Assembly: GCF_900209925.1 (NCBI RefSeq)
Contig: NZ_LT907978.1
Span: 2,451,001 to 2,515,000 of the forward strand
Direction of reading: 5' to 3'
DNA from: Anaerobutyricum hallii
Lineage (GTDB): Bacteria; Bacillota; Clostridia; Lachnospirales; Lachnospiraceae
Length of the DNA: 64,000 bases
Positions 1 to 8,007 of the stretch are shown one piece after another. The stretch's first letter is position 1. Every line of letters begins with the position of its first letter. The notes beneath the pieces are model-generated. The model was not told the DNA's origin, searched no databases, and worked only from the letters and a program-made list of their open reading frames with translations. A program made the position numbers and the translations under genes.

Positions 1-426
1 GTATTTTTTATCAAGTACAGTTAGTTCCCCATGATCTCCCCGTTCGACATCCCAGCCATACTTTGAAATAAAAACTGGCTGCATTTTTTTAAAGAATTCA
101 TCAGATGTGACCCCTGCCGGAAGTTTGAACTTCATTCTGCGAAGCCGCCTCACTTTATGGTCTGCATATGTATCGATCAGGCATACAAGACACAGCAAGA
201 TAAATGCAGCAATTGCCAGCCATCCTGTGAAATCCCCTTTCAGAATTCCAATTATCAAACTGATTGGAACCAGTATATATAATTTGCGGAATTTCTTGAT
301 TTCATCCGGTAATGGTTCCGGCGAGGTGACTGTTCTTGCCTGCGAAGTATCCTCTTCTCCGCCCATACTTCCTCTTATGTAGCCGTCATGAACAGATTCC
401 ATGAATCCTTTCTCTTTCTTTGCCAT
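1..426 (-). CDS. Hypothetical membrane protein (C-terminus beyond window)
   Basis: An open frame of 142 codons runs off the left edge. It starts at an ATG preceded by GGGAGG. The product begins MAKKEKGFMESVHDGYIRGS, has an acidic and polar first 45 residues, then a hydrophobic stretch at about residues 48-85 that can form two membrane segments, then a basic turn (KVRRLRRMKF) and a soluble domain. I recognise no family. It is followed upstream by another small membrane protein gene on the same strand 28 bp away, so the two may be cotranscribed. The plus-strand ORF overlapping it at 107-382 is a shadow. Confidence 0.7.
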   Translation of the reverse strand, partial: MAKKEKGFMESVHDGYIRGSMGGEEDTSQARTVTSPEPLPDEIKKFRKLYILVPISLIIGILKGDFTGWLAIAAFILLCLVCLIDTYADHKVRRLRRMKFKLPAGVTSDEFFKKMQPVFISKYGWDVERGDHGELTVLDKKY

Positions 427-454
427 TGATGATTCCTCCCATTATTTAAAATAA

Positions 455-652
455 TTACCTGAAAAGCCAACGCTTAATCAAAGCTACCGGAATTAAAATC
501 CAGCCAAACATTGCTCCGATTAAAAAACGCTGAATCCACATATCTCCGATTCTCCCAATAATTACTTTGTTCGCGTAAATGGTCTCACCCACTGACCAAT
601 AGCCAAGCACAAAATATGAAATCCCGAAAATTGCACTGATTATTTCTCCCAT
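455..652 (-). CDS. Small integral membrane protein, 65 aa
   Basis: The start is well set by AGGAGG eight bases before the ATG. The protein is almost entirely hydrophobic, with two predicted membrane helices (around residues 5-24 and 40-62) and a short polar loop containing GRIGDMWIQR. No family is recognised. It lies downstream of a promoter at 697-725 whose upstream sequence is repeated in front of the Mor-like gene at 6.1 kb, which suggests it belongs to the same regulon as the CRISPR-adjacent regulators. Confidence 0.7.
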   Translation of the reverse strand: MGEIISAIFGISYFVLGYWSVGETIYANKVIIGRIGDMWIQRFLIGAMFGWILIPVALIKRWLFR

Positions 653-696
653 AACCTTTTCCTCCTGTGTTCCTTTTATATTTATTTTTGCTTATA

Positions 697-759
697 ATTA
701 TAGACTCCATAAAAAGCAATTACTATCTGCAAATTTCCTGGAAATTTTCCTTATTTTAT
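697..759 (-). promoter_or_regulatory. Promoter with 43-bp upstream element shared with 6134-6196
   Basis: On the minus strand a TATAAT (697-702) lies 17 bp downstream of TAGTAA (720-725), a poor -35. Upstream, 717-759 is nearly identical to 6154-6196. It contains the overlapping palindromes GGAAAATTTCC and TTTCC-A-GGAAA. The poor -35 and the conserved palindromic block suggest activator or repressor control. It drives the 65-aa membrane protein gene. Confidence 0.6.
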
Positions 760-771
760 TTCACAAAGCAC

Positions 772-1533
772 CTATGCACATTCCACTAATAAACTACTAC
801 CTTCTAATGAGCCTTTCATTTTCTTCTCCCATTCTTCACGAAACTTTCCCACTTGAAAACGTTTCGCATAAACTACTGAAAATTTTTCTTCTAAGTTTAT
901 AACTTCTTTAATGTCACAAATCCTATATATTTCTAAGTACTTATCGTCCTCTCCTTTTGATGCTGCCAGATAAAATTCCTGTTCTAAAAACACAATCCCT
1001 TTTGGCGCTATCTTCACTTTTTGATACTCGTTGTTATCTGTTTGCAGAACAATATCAATATATTTCTGACCTTCTATAGACCGTTCTAATTCCCATATTT
1101 TAGACAGTTCTACTTTCTCGGAATTTTCCCTATAATACTCCAATTCATTTCTTATTTCTCCTGCACCAACAACCTGCGCTCTTCCACTATCTTTTTTCAT
1201 TAATTTATCTACAATATTTTTTATTTGTTTTTTAGAAAGGACTTTACTTCCCAAAAGAATTTTACATACTGCCAACGCTTCCTCTGGCAGCAACAATTCA
1301 CCATTTTCTTGTAACATATAATATTTTCTACTATTCCGATCATATTTTACAGATGTTTTTCCACTTCCTGCAAAATAAGGGTCTGATACAACTCCATCTA
1401 TTTCCGAAAGATCACGCTGAATACTTCTTGTTGATACTTTATATTCCTGTGCCATTTCTTCTTTATTAATTCCTTCCCCGTTTTGAAGTCTTGCAAAAAT
1501 TTTAAGAATACGTTTTTTTCCGTTCACTTCCAT
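772..1533 (-). CDS. WYL-domain transcriptional regulator (DeoR/HTH_11 type)
   Basis: The N-terminus is a winged helix-turn-helix (KRILKIFARLQNGEGINKEE, then STRSIQRDLSEID). The second half (about residues 155-235) resembles a WYL domain, with KIAPKGIVFLEQEFYLAASK and a following EIYRICDIKEV. WYL proteins are ligand-responsive regulators often found with CRISPR and other defence loci. I chose the ATG at 1533 because GTGAGG lies six bases upstream; a GTG 12 bp further up is the alternative. A 17-codon ORF ends 27 bp upstream on the same strand and is probably cotranscribed. Confidence 0.8.
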   Translation of the reverse strand: MEVNGKKRILKIFARLQNGEGINKEEMAQEYKVSTRSIQRDLSEIDGVVSDPYFAGSGKTSVKYDRNSRKYYMLQENGELLLPEEALAVCKILLGSKVLSKKQIKNIVDKLMKKDSGRAQVVGAGEIRNELEYYRENSEKVELSKIWELERSIEGQKYIDIVLQTDNNEYQKVKIAPKGIVFLEQEFYLAASKGEDDKYLEIYRICDIKEVINLEEKFSVVYAKRFQVGKFREEWEKKMKGSLEGSSLLVECA

Positions 1534-1560
1534 ATCAAACCTCACATAAACTTTCTAAAA

Positions 1561-1614
1561 TCATTTTTTGACAATAATAATTACGATACCCGCTACCGTT
1601 CTTAATAATCCCAT
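1561..1614 (-). CDS. 17-codon hydrophobic, cationic small ORF
   Basis: The frame encodes MGLLRTVAGIVIIIVKK and stops with TGA. It is preceded by GAGGAGG six bases before the ATG, one of the strongest ribosome sites in the window, which argues for translation. The peptide is a hydrophobic stretch ending in two lysines. It sits directly in front of the WYL gene at 772-1533 on the same strand. It resembles in size and character the small ORFs near cas6 (23767-23838 and 23948-24001). Function is unknown; a leader peptide, a membrane-active toxin-like peptide or a signal are all possible. Confidence 0.5.
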   Translation of the reverse strand: MGLLRTVAGIVIIIVKK

Positions 1615-1629
1615 ATTATCCCTCCTCGC

Positions 1630-1650
1630 ATATCAGTTATAATCTGATAT
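1630..1650. repeat. 7-7-7 inverted repeat before the small ORF
   Basis: ATATCAG and CTGATAT flank a 7-bp AT centre immediately upstream of the ribosome site of the 17-codon ORF. It could be an operator for the divergent WYL genes or an RNA hairpin at the ribosome site. Confidence 0.45.
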
Positions 1651-1738
1651 CATTTCTTGTTTTAATCATTTACGTTGAACTGCTGTTGCCATCTCTTTAC
1701 TGCTGAAATCATTTTAGCACAGATCATTCCGCTTATTT

Positions 1739-1768
1739 TTGACAAGTCAGTTATCCATATGATATAGT
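1739..1768 (+). promoter_or_regulatory. Sigma-A promoter of the interrupted WYL gene
   Basis: TTGACA (1739-1744) and TATAGT (1763-1768) are separated by 18 bp, about 30 bp upstream of the ATG at 1799, which also has AAAGGAG in front. Confidence 0.6.
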
Positions 1769-2401
1769 TTTCTTATACTTAGAAAGGAGTTTTAGCATAT
1801 GTCTGATAAAAATATCCGCTCAAAAAATAATCTCGCTGCACAAAATATAATCCGTCTTTTAAAACTATTTATAGAAAAAGATTCCCTTTCCATTTCTGAT
1901 ATTGAAAAAGAGCTTGGGTTTAAAACACGCCAAACAATTTATTCTTATATAAATTCCCTCCAGCACGTGGGATGTGTATTTTCTAAAAATATTCATAACC
2001 GTCACACTTACTATTCTCTAGAACATAAAGATTCAAAAGAAGTACAGCTTCTCTTATATGAGCCTCTGACTTTAAAGACGCTGCGAAAATATTCTATTTT
2101 AAAGAAGCTGCAAAACAAACCTGTTTCAGAGAAAAACTCCTTGCAGACAACCATTCCCGATATAAAAAAAAGTCAATTTTATGAACTTTTTAATGAATTA
2201 TTAGCAGAAAAAGAAATTTACAAATCCGAAGAAGACAATCTTTTTTATTTGACTGGCAAAACGTTTATGCCTACGATACAGGTTAGCTTCGACCAGCTCG
2301 AATCTCTCTATATAATGGTCTCATAAATTAAGACACTTTTTCGGACAGTTTTTAATGAATCTGATATACTTAAACCAGTATGAAAGAAAGGATCCATTAT
2401 C

Positions 2402-2749
2402 ATGTCCAGACAAAGAAGAAATTTTAATGCCAAATTCAAATCAGACCTTGTAATTGAGCTGCTTAAGGGTGAGAAAGATCTCAATACCCTTGCAACTGAA
2501 AATAACATCCAACCAAATCTGCTCCGCAACTGGAAAAAAGAGTTCTTGAACAATGCTTCGGTTGTGTTCGACGACAAGCGTGAGGAAAACCTCAAAGAAA
2601 AGCTTGCCGAAGAGCGTAAGGAGAAAGCGGAGTATGCCAAAAAGGTTGGTCAGTTAACCATGCAGGTTGACTGGCTCAAAAAAAAATCTGAAGAAATTTG
2701 TGGACCTGACTACGAGAGTAAGTTTAGTCCAAAACCTTTTGACGACTAA
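2402..2749 (+). CDS. IS3-family OrfA (HTH/coiled-coil transposase subunit), copy 1
   Basis: A 115-aa protein with the HTH_Tnp_1 pattern: FNAKFKSDLVIELLKGEKDL, then LLRNWKKEFL, followed by a leucine-zipper-like segment (EENLKEKLAEERKEKAEYAK). OrfA binds the IS ends and, when fused to OrfB, makes the active transposase. AAAGGATC lies just before the ATG. A run of nine A (2678-2686) near its 3' end is the likely recoding site. Confidence 0.92.
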   Translation: MSRQRRNFNAKFKSDLVIELLKGEKDLNTLATENNIQPNLLRNWKKEFLNNASVVFDDKREENLKEKLAEERKEKAEYAKKVGQLTMQVDWLKKKSEEICGPDYESKFSPKPFDD

Positions 2750-3557
2750 GGAAATTCCGGCTTCTGTTGGCGCCAGGTTGCTTGACATCAACCGTACAAG
2801 CATTTATTACAAGGGTGCCCCTATTTCAGATGAGGAACTGGCCTGCAAAGAGATCATTGATCATCTCCATACAGATAATCCCACTTGGGGCGCAAGACAA
2901 ATGTCTGCACAGTTAAAAACCCGTGGTTACCAGGTTGGACGCCGCAAGGCAAGACGCTACATGAATGAGATGGATATTTACCCGATTTATCCAAAGATGA
3001 ATCTTTCCAAGCGAATGCAGCAGGCGAAAGTATGTCCATATCTTCTTCGTAATGCGGTCATAGACAAACCAAATCAGGCATGGTCTATTGACATTACATA
3101 TATTCCGATCAAGCGCGGATTTCTGTATCTGACAGCCGTGATCGACTGGTATAGCCGTTGTATTGTCGGCTGGGAAGTGGATGACACACTTGATACCAGA
3201 ATGGTTATCAGTGCCCTGAAAAAAGCTTTCAAAGTGGCAAAACCTCAGATCTTGAATTCAGATCAGGGTTGTCAGTTTACAAGTCAGCAATACATTGACT
3301 TTGTAAAGGAAAACGGTATCCGCCAGAGTATGGATGGAAAAAGCCGCTGGGCAGACAACATCATGATTGAGCGCTGGTTCCGCAGCTTCAAGTATGAGGA
3401 AGCCTATCTGACACAGTACAACAACATCAGGGAAGCAAGGGCTGCTATCAGACAGTATATCCACACCTACAACTTTGAGCGACGCCATTCTGCACTTGAT
3501 TACCAAACACCGGCTGAATGCTACTATCCGGCAATGTTGATGCCATATGTAGCTTAG
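2667..3557 (+). CDS. IS3-family OrfB (DDE transposase), copy 1
   Basis: The frame opens at a TTG inside orfA and gives 296 aa. It has an HTH_21 region (LLDINRTSIYYKG) and an rve/DDE core: D in WSIDITYIP, D in LNSDQGCQFTS and E in NIMIERWFRSFK. It lies in the +1 frame relative to orfA, so a classical -1 slip on the A9 run would not join them. A transcript with one A fewer would. Independent initiation at the TTG lacks a good ribosome site. Confidence 0.92.
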   Translation: MTGSKKNLKKFVDLTTRVSLVQNLLTTKEIPASVGARLLDINRTSIYYKGAPISDEELACKEIIDHLHTDNPTWGARQMSAQLKTRGYQVGRRKARRYMNEMDIYPIYPKMNLSKRMQQAKVCPYLLRNAVIDKPNQAWSIDITYIPIKRGFLYLTAVIDWYSRCIVGWEVDDTLDTRMVISALKKAFKVAKPQILNSDQGCQFTSQQYIDFVKENGIRQSMDGKSRWADNIMIERWFRSFKYEEAYLTQYNNIREARAAIRQYIHTYNFERRHSALDYQTPAECYYPAMLMPYVA

Positions 3558-4398
3558 CATATATTGGATCTGGGGAGTGCTCCACTGTTCTCTCCATGTT
3601 CCTTGTAACTTGTCCACCATATCAGTTCATTATAAAAATCTTAGATTTTTGTCTTGACAACTGAGCCACTATACTACTACCAACTTCCTGCTTTGCCTTC
3701 CACAACTTCTCATGCACCTCAATACCAGTCTCTTTACAAAAAAATAGCTGCCTATTTTGATGAACCAGACTCTGATTCTCATATAGACAACTATATTTGT
3801 TACGGGTATTTTCCGCATGCTTTAAATGAGCAGACCTTATATATTTTCAACCAATTACAATCAGCCGGCTTTTCACAAAACATATTAAAAATCACATATA
3901 CATCAAGAAAAAATCTTCATTATACAAAAACTTTTGCTGTTGGTCTGATTGTTCATGTTTTAGAAAAGGATAAATTATATTTAGTAGGAAAAGATATTCA
4001 AAATCTCAAAAAAAATACCGTTATTCCCATTGAAAATATAAGCCATATCGAAAAGACACAAACAAAGAATAACTATTATCTCTCTAAAGAATTTGAAGAT
4101 CTTTTTGACTCTATGTTCAGCATTTCGACAGATTCCCCTGTAAAAGTAACACTCTCTTTTGACGATTGGGGCAATATAAAAGACAAGATATCTGCTCTTT
4201 GCAAACAGCGTCCAAATGCATCACAACAGTATGATAATCAGCAAATTATTTATACGGATTCCATTAGCGGTCTTAATGATTTTGCTAATTATCTGCGACA
4301 ATTTGGCAAAGCTGTTCATGTTTTAGAGCCAGCCGAACTTCACGACAAACTACAAGAATCCGTAAAAAAAACATTAGATTATTATAAAAGGAGTACAC

Positions 4399-5442
4399 AT
4401 GAATAACTACTATAATCCATATAATCGGCTCCATTTTTATTACTCTTATCTTAATTCAAGTCATTTTGACTTCTATATTGAATCTACCGAAGACAGTATA
4501 GGATATTCCATAAATGATCTGTCACGCATTAGTAATATACCAAAAGAAATCGTTCGCCAGGATATTTATTTAATATTTCTATGGCAAAATCAGAATATTG
4601 ATTCAAATACAGAATCTCTGCCCTACATTTATTTTGATCAATATATTGATAATCCCACCGAAGAACAGTTCATTTCCGGCGAATTAGATCATTATCTACT
4701 TGTATTGAATACAATAGCAGCTTATGAAATCCCTGTTACTTTTGAAGAACAGAAAGCTTTGGAACTTCTGAAAAAAGATTTGGAACAACCGGCTCACCTT
4801 CATTTTCCTTCCATCACTAAATTATATCGTGTAAAAGATAGTTATCGTTTTCACCACAACCCACACATTATTAACCATCTTAACCAAATAAATGATGCAA
4901 TTAACTACCAGCAGGTAATTAAGATTACATATTTGTCACCTAAACCGAAAAGAAAGGCAGACTATTTGTATTTTTCCTTTCTTCCTGTTAAAATTGCTTA
5001 TGATTCTACCGATAATCTTTACTATGTATTAAGCATTGGAAAAAAGAATTCTGATATTCGTTCCTACCGTATTGACCGTATCATTCATTTAGAACCAGCA
5101 AACGGAATATCCGATTATTCCCCTGATCTTTCTTTTTTAATGCAAATTGCTCCTAACGTATGGGGATGTAATTTTTCTGCTGTCTCAGACCCTAAAAACT
5201 TATTTCATGTTAAAGTTCGCTTCTTCAATGTTGCTAATGTATTCAACAAAGTAAGAAAAGAACTCTCCTGTCGTACTAATGGACAGCTTTACGAAAAAGA
5301 TGGATTCCTTTACTATGAAGATGATGTATATGGTATTGATAAGTTCCGTTCATGGATCTTCAGTTACGGACGAGCTGCTATCGTACTGGAACCAGAAGTT
5401 CTACGCACACAAATTATCACTTCCCTAAAAGATCGTCTTTAA
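4399..5442 (+). CDS. WYL-domain transcriptional regulator
   Basis: This 347-aa protein has an N-terminal region with a possible HTH (IGYSINDLSRISNIPKEIV) and a C-terminal WYL-type domain (about 195-345): FSFLPVKIAYDSTDNLYYVL, SYRIDRIIHLEP and a final FRSWIFSYGRAAIVLEPEVL. AAAGGAG precedes the ATG. It overlaps the IS-split WYL gene upstream by 8 bp, so its transcription is now probably polar-affected or driven from the IS. It converges with the Mor-like gene, overlapping it by 26 bp. Confidence 0.82.
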   Translation: MNNYYNPYNRLHFYYSYLNSSHFDFYIESTEDSIGYSINDLSRISNIPKEIVRQDIYLIFLWQNQNIDSNTESLPYIYFDQYIDNPTEEQFISGELDHYLLVLNTIAAYEIPVTFEEQKALELLKKDLEQPAHLHFPSITKLYRVKDSYRFHHNPHIINHLNQINDAINYQQVIKITYLSPKPKRKADYLYFSFLPVKIAYDSTDNLYYVLSIGKKNSDIRSYRIDRIIHLEPANGISDYSPDLSFLMQIAPNVWGCNFSAVSDPKNLFHVKVRFFNVANVFNKVRKELSCRTNGQLYEKDGFLYYEDDVYGIDKFRSWIFSYGRAAIVLEPEVLRTQIITSLKDRL

Positions 5443-6058
5443 TATATTCTTCTTTATATTTCTTCAGAAGCTGGTTAATTCTTCTTTCCGTATACCCAAG
5501 CTCTGCTGCCAGTTCTGATATTTTTTTATTTCCAATATTTTCCCTTAAAAAGCTGTCTCTATACTTTTCCGTATACAGCTTTTTAGGAAATGAAATCTGA
5601 TGCCCCTTATACAAATTATAAATTCGTCCTGTAATTTCTTCCCCAAACATAATAAAAAGTTCATTATAAATTGGACGATACTTCATGATTATTTTCTGTC
5701 CTGTTTCTTCATTTACATTAATTACATTAATGGAAGCTTTCTGACTCTTTTGTAATCTTTGCCTGATATTACGCTCTGTGTACTCAAGTTGTACTGCCAT
5801 CTCTGAGACACTTTTACTTGCACTATTCACCTTTACATAATAATCAATATACTGTTCTGTATATAGTTTCTTAGGAAATGACACCTGCCGTCCTTTATAC
5901 TCGCTATGTATCTTTCTCGTTACTTCTACACCAAATTCTGAAAATAGTTCACTGTAAACTGAGCGATAGCTATCCGGAGTTTCCTTATCATATCTATCCA
6001 TCTCTAACGTCTGTCCTGCTTTTCCGTATTGTTTCCAACAACTTTTTTTCTCTATCAT
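5417..6058 (-). CDS. Mor-type HTH DNA-binding protein with an internal duplication
   Basis: Two similar halves are obvious. Both carry (Y/F)xELFxxFGxE(V/I)TxxI, then YKGxQ(V/I)SFPKKLYTE and a helix-turn-helix (EMAVQLEYTERNIRQRL and ELAAELGYTERRINQLL). This is the pattern of the phage Mu Mor / middle-operon activator family, which normally has one such domain per chain and acts as a dimer. Here the dimer may be covalent. I set the start at the second ATG (6058), eight bases after GAGAGGGG; the first ATG at 6064 is too close. It lies downstream of a promoter element shared with 697-759, so it may control itself and that gene. Confidence 0.72.
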   Translation of the reverse strand: MIEKKSCWKQYGKAGQTLEMDRYDKETPDSYRSVYSELFSEFGVEVTRKIHSEYKGRQVSFPKKLYTEQYIDYYVKVNSASKSVSEMAVQLEYTERNIRQRLQKSQKASINVINVNEETGQKIIMKYRPIYNELFIMFGEEITGRIYNLYKGHQISFPKKLYTEKYRDSFLRENIGNKKISELAAELGYTERRINQLLKKYKEEYIKDDLLGK

Positions 6059-6133
6059 AAACATTTCCCCTCTCTGCCATCATTATATATATCTGGCTGG
6101 ACAGGAAATGTCTTTCAAAAAAATCTTTTCCTA

Positions 6134-6196
6134 ATTATATCTTTTTACAAATCCAATTACTATCTGTAAATTTCTTGGAAATTTTCCTTATTTTAT
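6134..6196 (-). promoter_or_regulatory. Promoter with shared palindromic upstream element
   Basis: TATAAT (6134-6139) lies 17 bp from TAGTAA (6157-6162), exactly as at 697-725. The block 6154-6196 differs from 717-759 at only a few positions and holds the same GGAAAATTTCC palindrome. It precedes the Mor-like gene. Confidence 0.6.
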
Positions 6197-6296
6197 AATA
6201 TACAATAGTACATAGATATCACAACTTGGAAAGCCGTCAATTTAGTGTTGATGCGATTTTAGCGATTAATAAACTTTTTATCGTTCACAGTACAGA

Positions 6297-7985
6297 TTAT
6301 CCTTTCCGCTTTTCATTTTGCATTTTAAGTTTTTTAACTAGATATGTTAAAACTTCACATATATCTGCATATTCAAAACCATTCTTTTTTCCATCAGCAT
6401 GATTTGCGGCATTTCTTTGCCCTTTCATGAAGAAATATATATATATTATTTCTTCTAATGCTTCTTTATTTTGTTCTGTAACCTTACTCTGTACCCTTCC
6501 ATTTTCATAATGCCACATTACCTTTGCCGCGTTATTTGAAGCATTTTCATTTGCTTTGTCATATTTTTCACTCTCTGTTTTTTTCATACAGCTTTTCAAA
6601 TATTGTTTTTTCTCGATTTGCGCTGACATTTTTTTAACATCTGCTTTATACTTTTCAGGCATGTTAGGAAGTTCTTTAATTTCCGATAATATTATGAGAT
6701 ATTTATCATCCTGAAAGCAAAACGGTAAATACTGAACAAACCACTTATAAGCATATTTTTCTTCTTTACTAAAATACTTCCTCTTCTCATCTATTGCTTT
6801 TTTTAATTCTTTGCTCGGATTTTCTCTTCCATTTGTCTTATTATCAACATCGTCTATAACTTGAAGAACATCTTTATACTCTTCATCTTTTGCTTTATAA
6901 AGTCCTGTATCCCATAAATACTGCGGCAAACATTCTGAACAAAATGTTAATGCCTGCTGGATATATTGTTTTTCTATACACCATCCTATAATTTCTGCAA
7001 TATCCTTATTTAATAATGGCTGAAATTCTTTTTGTATATCTCTTATTACATAACGGAATAGTTGTGTATATGTATTATCTTTTTTAGATTGCTCTTCTAG
7101 CTCTGCTTTATTTATAAATGTTTCAAACTCTTCCAACAAAGCACCTGCACTTTCCATAATACTGCTTGTACGGCAAAGTTGCAGATTATTTGAAAATTCT
7201 TCCATCACATCTAACAACTTATTTATTTCTTTATTTTGAGCTTTTTTAAAATACTCTTTTAAACCTTTAATCCGGCCATAATTAATATATTCATTAATAC
7301 TTCCAATTAAATTCGTACTGTCAAATATAGACAACAAATTCTGAAGCGGTACTTTGCCATTTTGTTTATTGCCAAAATTCATTGTTATAATCTGTTCTAA
7401 CTGAACATTCCGGGTCTTTAAAAACTGAGCCAAAACAACCTGCATAAATGCCACATAACGCGGACCGCCATTATAATCAATATACAAATGAATATCATTA
7501 TCCTTATCTGGAAATTCCATTACATTATTTACTGCATTAATTACCGCCTCTGCCACCTCGGTATCTTCTGGATTATCCGAGATTGGTATTTCTTTATATT
7601 CTGGCACGTAATCATAATCCTCTGTCTCTAATTCCACAAGCTTTTTATAATAATCTAAAAGCTTAAACTCTTTTTTACCCAAAAATAATTTTTGGATCTT
7701 CTCCTGAAAACTATCCCTTCTTTGAGTTCCTACTTCTTTACCACTTTCATTACACTTGCTAATCTCAATCTTTCGGTTAGATACTTCGTTCGAACAAATA
7801 ATAACAATTCTATCTAATTTATTCGGAAAAACCATCTTCATTACATATCGCATCGGTGCTTCATTTGTTACAAAGCCCCATACTTCATCCTGCTTTTTTC
7901 CATCACTCAACGTATATACGTATTGATTTTCCTTTATTCCCTCTTCTTTAATTGCACTCATACACAATAACAGTACATTTTTCAT
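6297..7985 (-). CDS. CARF-HEPN ancillary RNase (Csm6/Csx1-like, TM1812-type)
   Basis: The N-terminus (KNVLLLCMSAI) and IDYNGGPRYVAFMQVVLAQF around residues 160-185 fit a CARF Rossmann domain that senses cyclic oligoadenylate. Near the C-terminus RNAANH gives the R-x4-H motif of a HEPN ribonuclease (R524/H529 with this start). In type III systems such proteins are switched on by Cas10-made signal and degrade RNA nonspecifically. I chose the ATG at 7985 because AGAGGTG sits nine bases upstream; a GTG at 8018 would overlap the preceding gene. It is the last gene of the RT-cas1/cas2 operon. Confidence 0.82.
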   Translation of the reverse strand: MKNVLLLCMSAIKEEGIKENQYVYTLSDGKKQDEVWGFVTNEAPMRYVMKMVFPNKLDRIVIICSNEVSNRKIEISKCNESGKEVGTQRRDSFQEKIQKLFLGKKEFKLLDYYKKLVELETEDYDYVPEYKEIPISDNPEDTEVAEAVINAVNNVMEFPDKDNDIHLYIDYNGGPRYVAFMQVVLAQFLKTRNVQLEQIITMNFGNKQNGKVPLQNLLSIFDSTNLIGSINEYINYGRIKGLKEYFKKAQNKEINKLLDVMEEFSNNLQLCRTSSIMESAGALLEEFETFINKAELEEQSKKDNTYTQLFRYVIRDIQKEFQPLLNKDIAEIIGWCIEKQYIQQALTFCSECLPQYLWDTGLYKAKDEEYKDVLQVIDDVDNKTNGRENPSKELKKAIDEKRKYFSKEEKYAYKWFVQYLPFCFQDDKYLIILSEIKELPNMPEKYKADVKKMSAQIEKKQYLKSCMKKTESEKYDKANENASNNAAKVMWHYENGRVQSKVTEQNKEALEEIIYIYFFMKGQRNAANHADGKKNGFEYADICEVLTYLVKKLKMQNEKRKG

Positions 7986-8007
7986 AATTCTTTTCACCTC
8001 TCTGATA

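Larger units (their letters stand above)
2311..3673 (+). mobile_element. IS3-family insertion sequence, copy 1
   Basis: The element is 1363 bp. Its ends are imperfect inverted repeats (TATAATGGTCTCA at the left, TATAGTGGCTCAG on the other strand at the right), and it is flanked by a CTA target duplication (2308-2310 and 3674-3676). It carries orfA and orfB in overlapping frames. The encoded proteins are identical to those of copy 2 at 10706-12068, so one copy probably arose recently from the other or both from a common donor. Confidence 0.93.
1799..4406 (+). pseudogene. WYL-domain regulator gene split by an IS3-family element
   Basis: The first part (1799-2310) encodes an HTH domain (IEKELGFKTRQTIYSYINSL). 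The reading frame resumes after the insertion (3674 onward) with the WYL-like half (LYLVGKDIQNLKKNTVIPIE, then IDNYICYGYF and the C-terminal VHVLEPAEL). Removing the 1363-bp element plus one 3-bp duplicated target (CTA) restores a single frame of 413 codons, reading ...ESLYYQLPALP... across the joint. The gene is therefore a recent knock-out. The downstream ORF starting inside the element at 3654 is unlikely to be functional. The 3' end overlaps the next WYL gene by 8 bp, so the two formed an operon. Confidence 0.85.

Noticed and set aside
107-382. Plus-strand ORF of 91 aa at the left edge
   Set aside because: It overlaps a minus-strand frame with a good ribosome site and coherent membrane-protein features, and has no ribosome site of its own.
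2678-2686. Canonical -1 programmed frameshift on the A9 run
   Set aside because: The two frames are offset by +1, so a -1 slip would not connect OrfA to OrfB.
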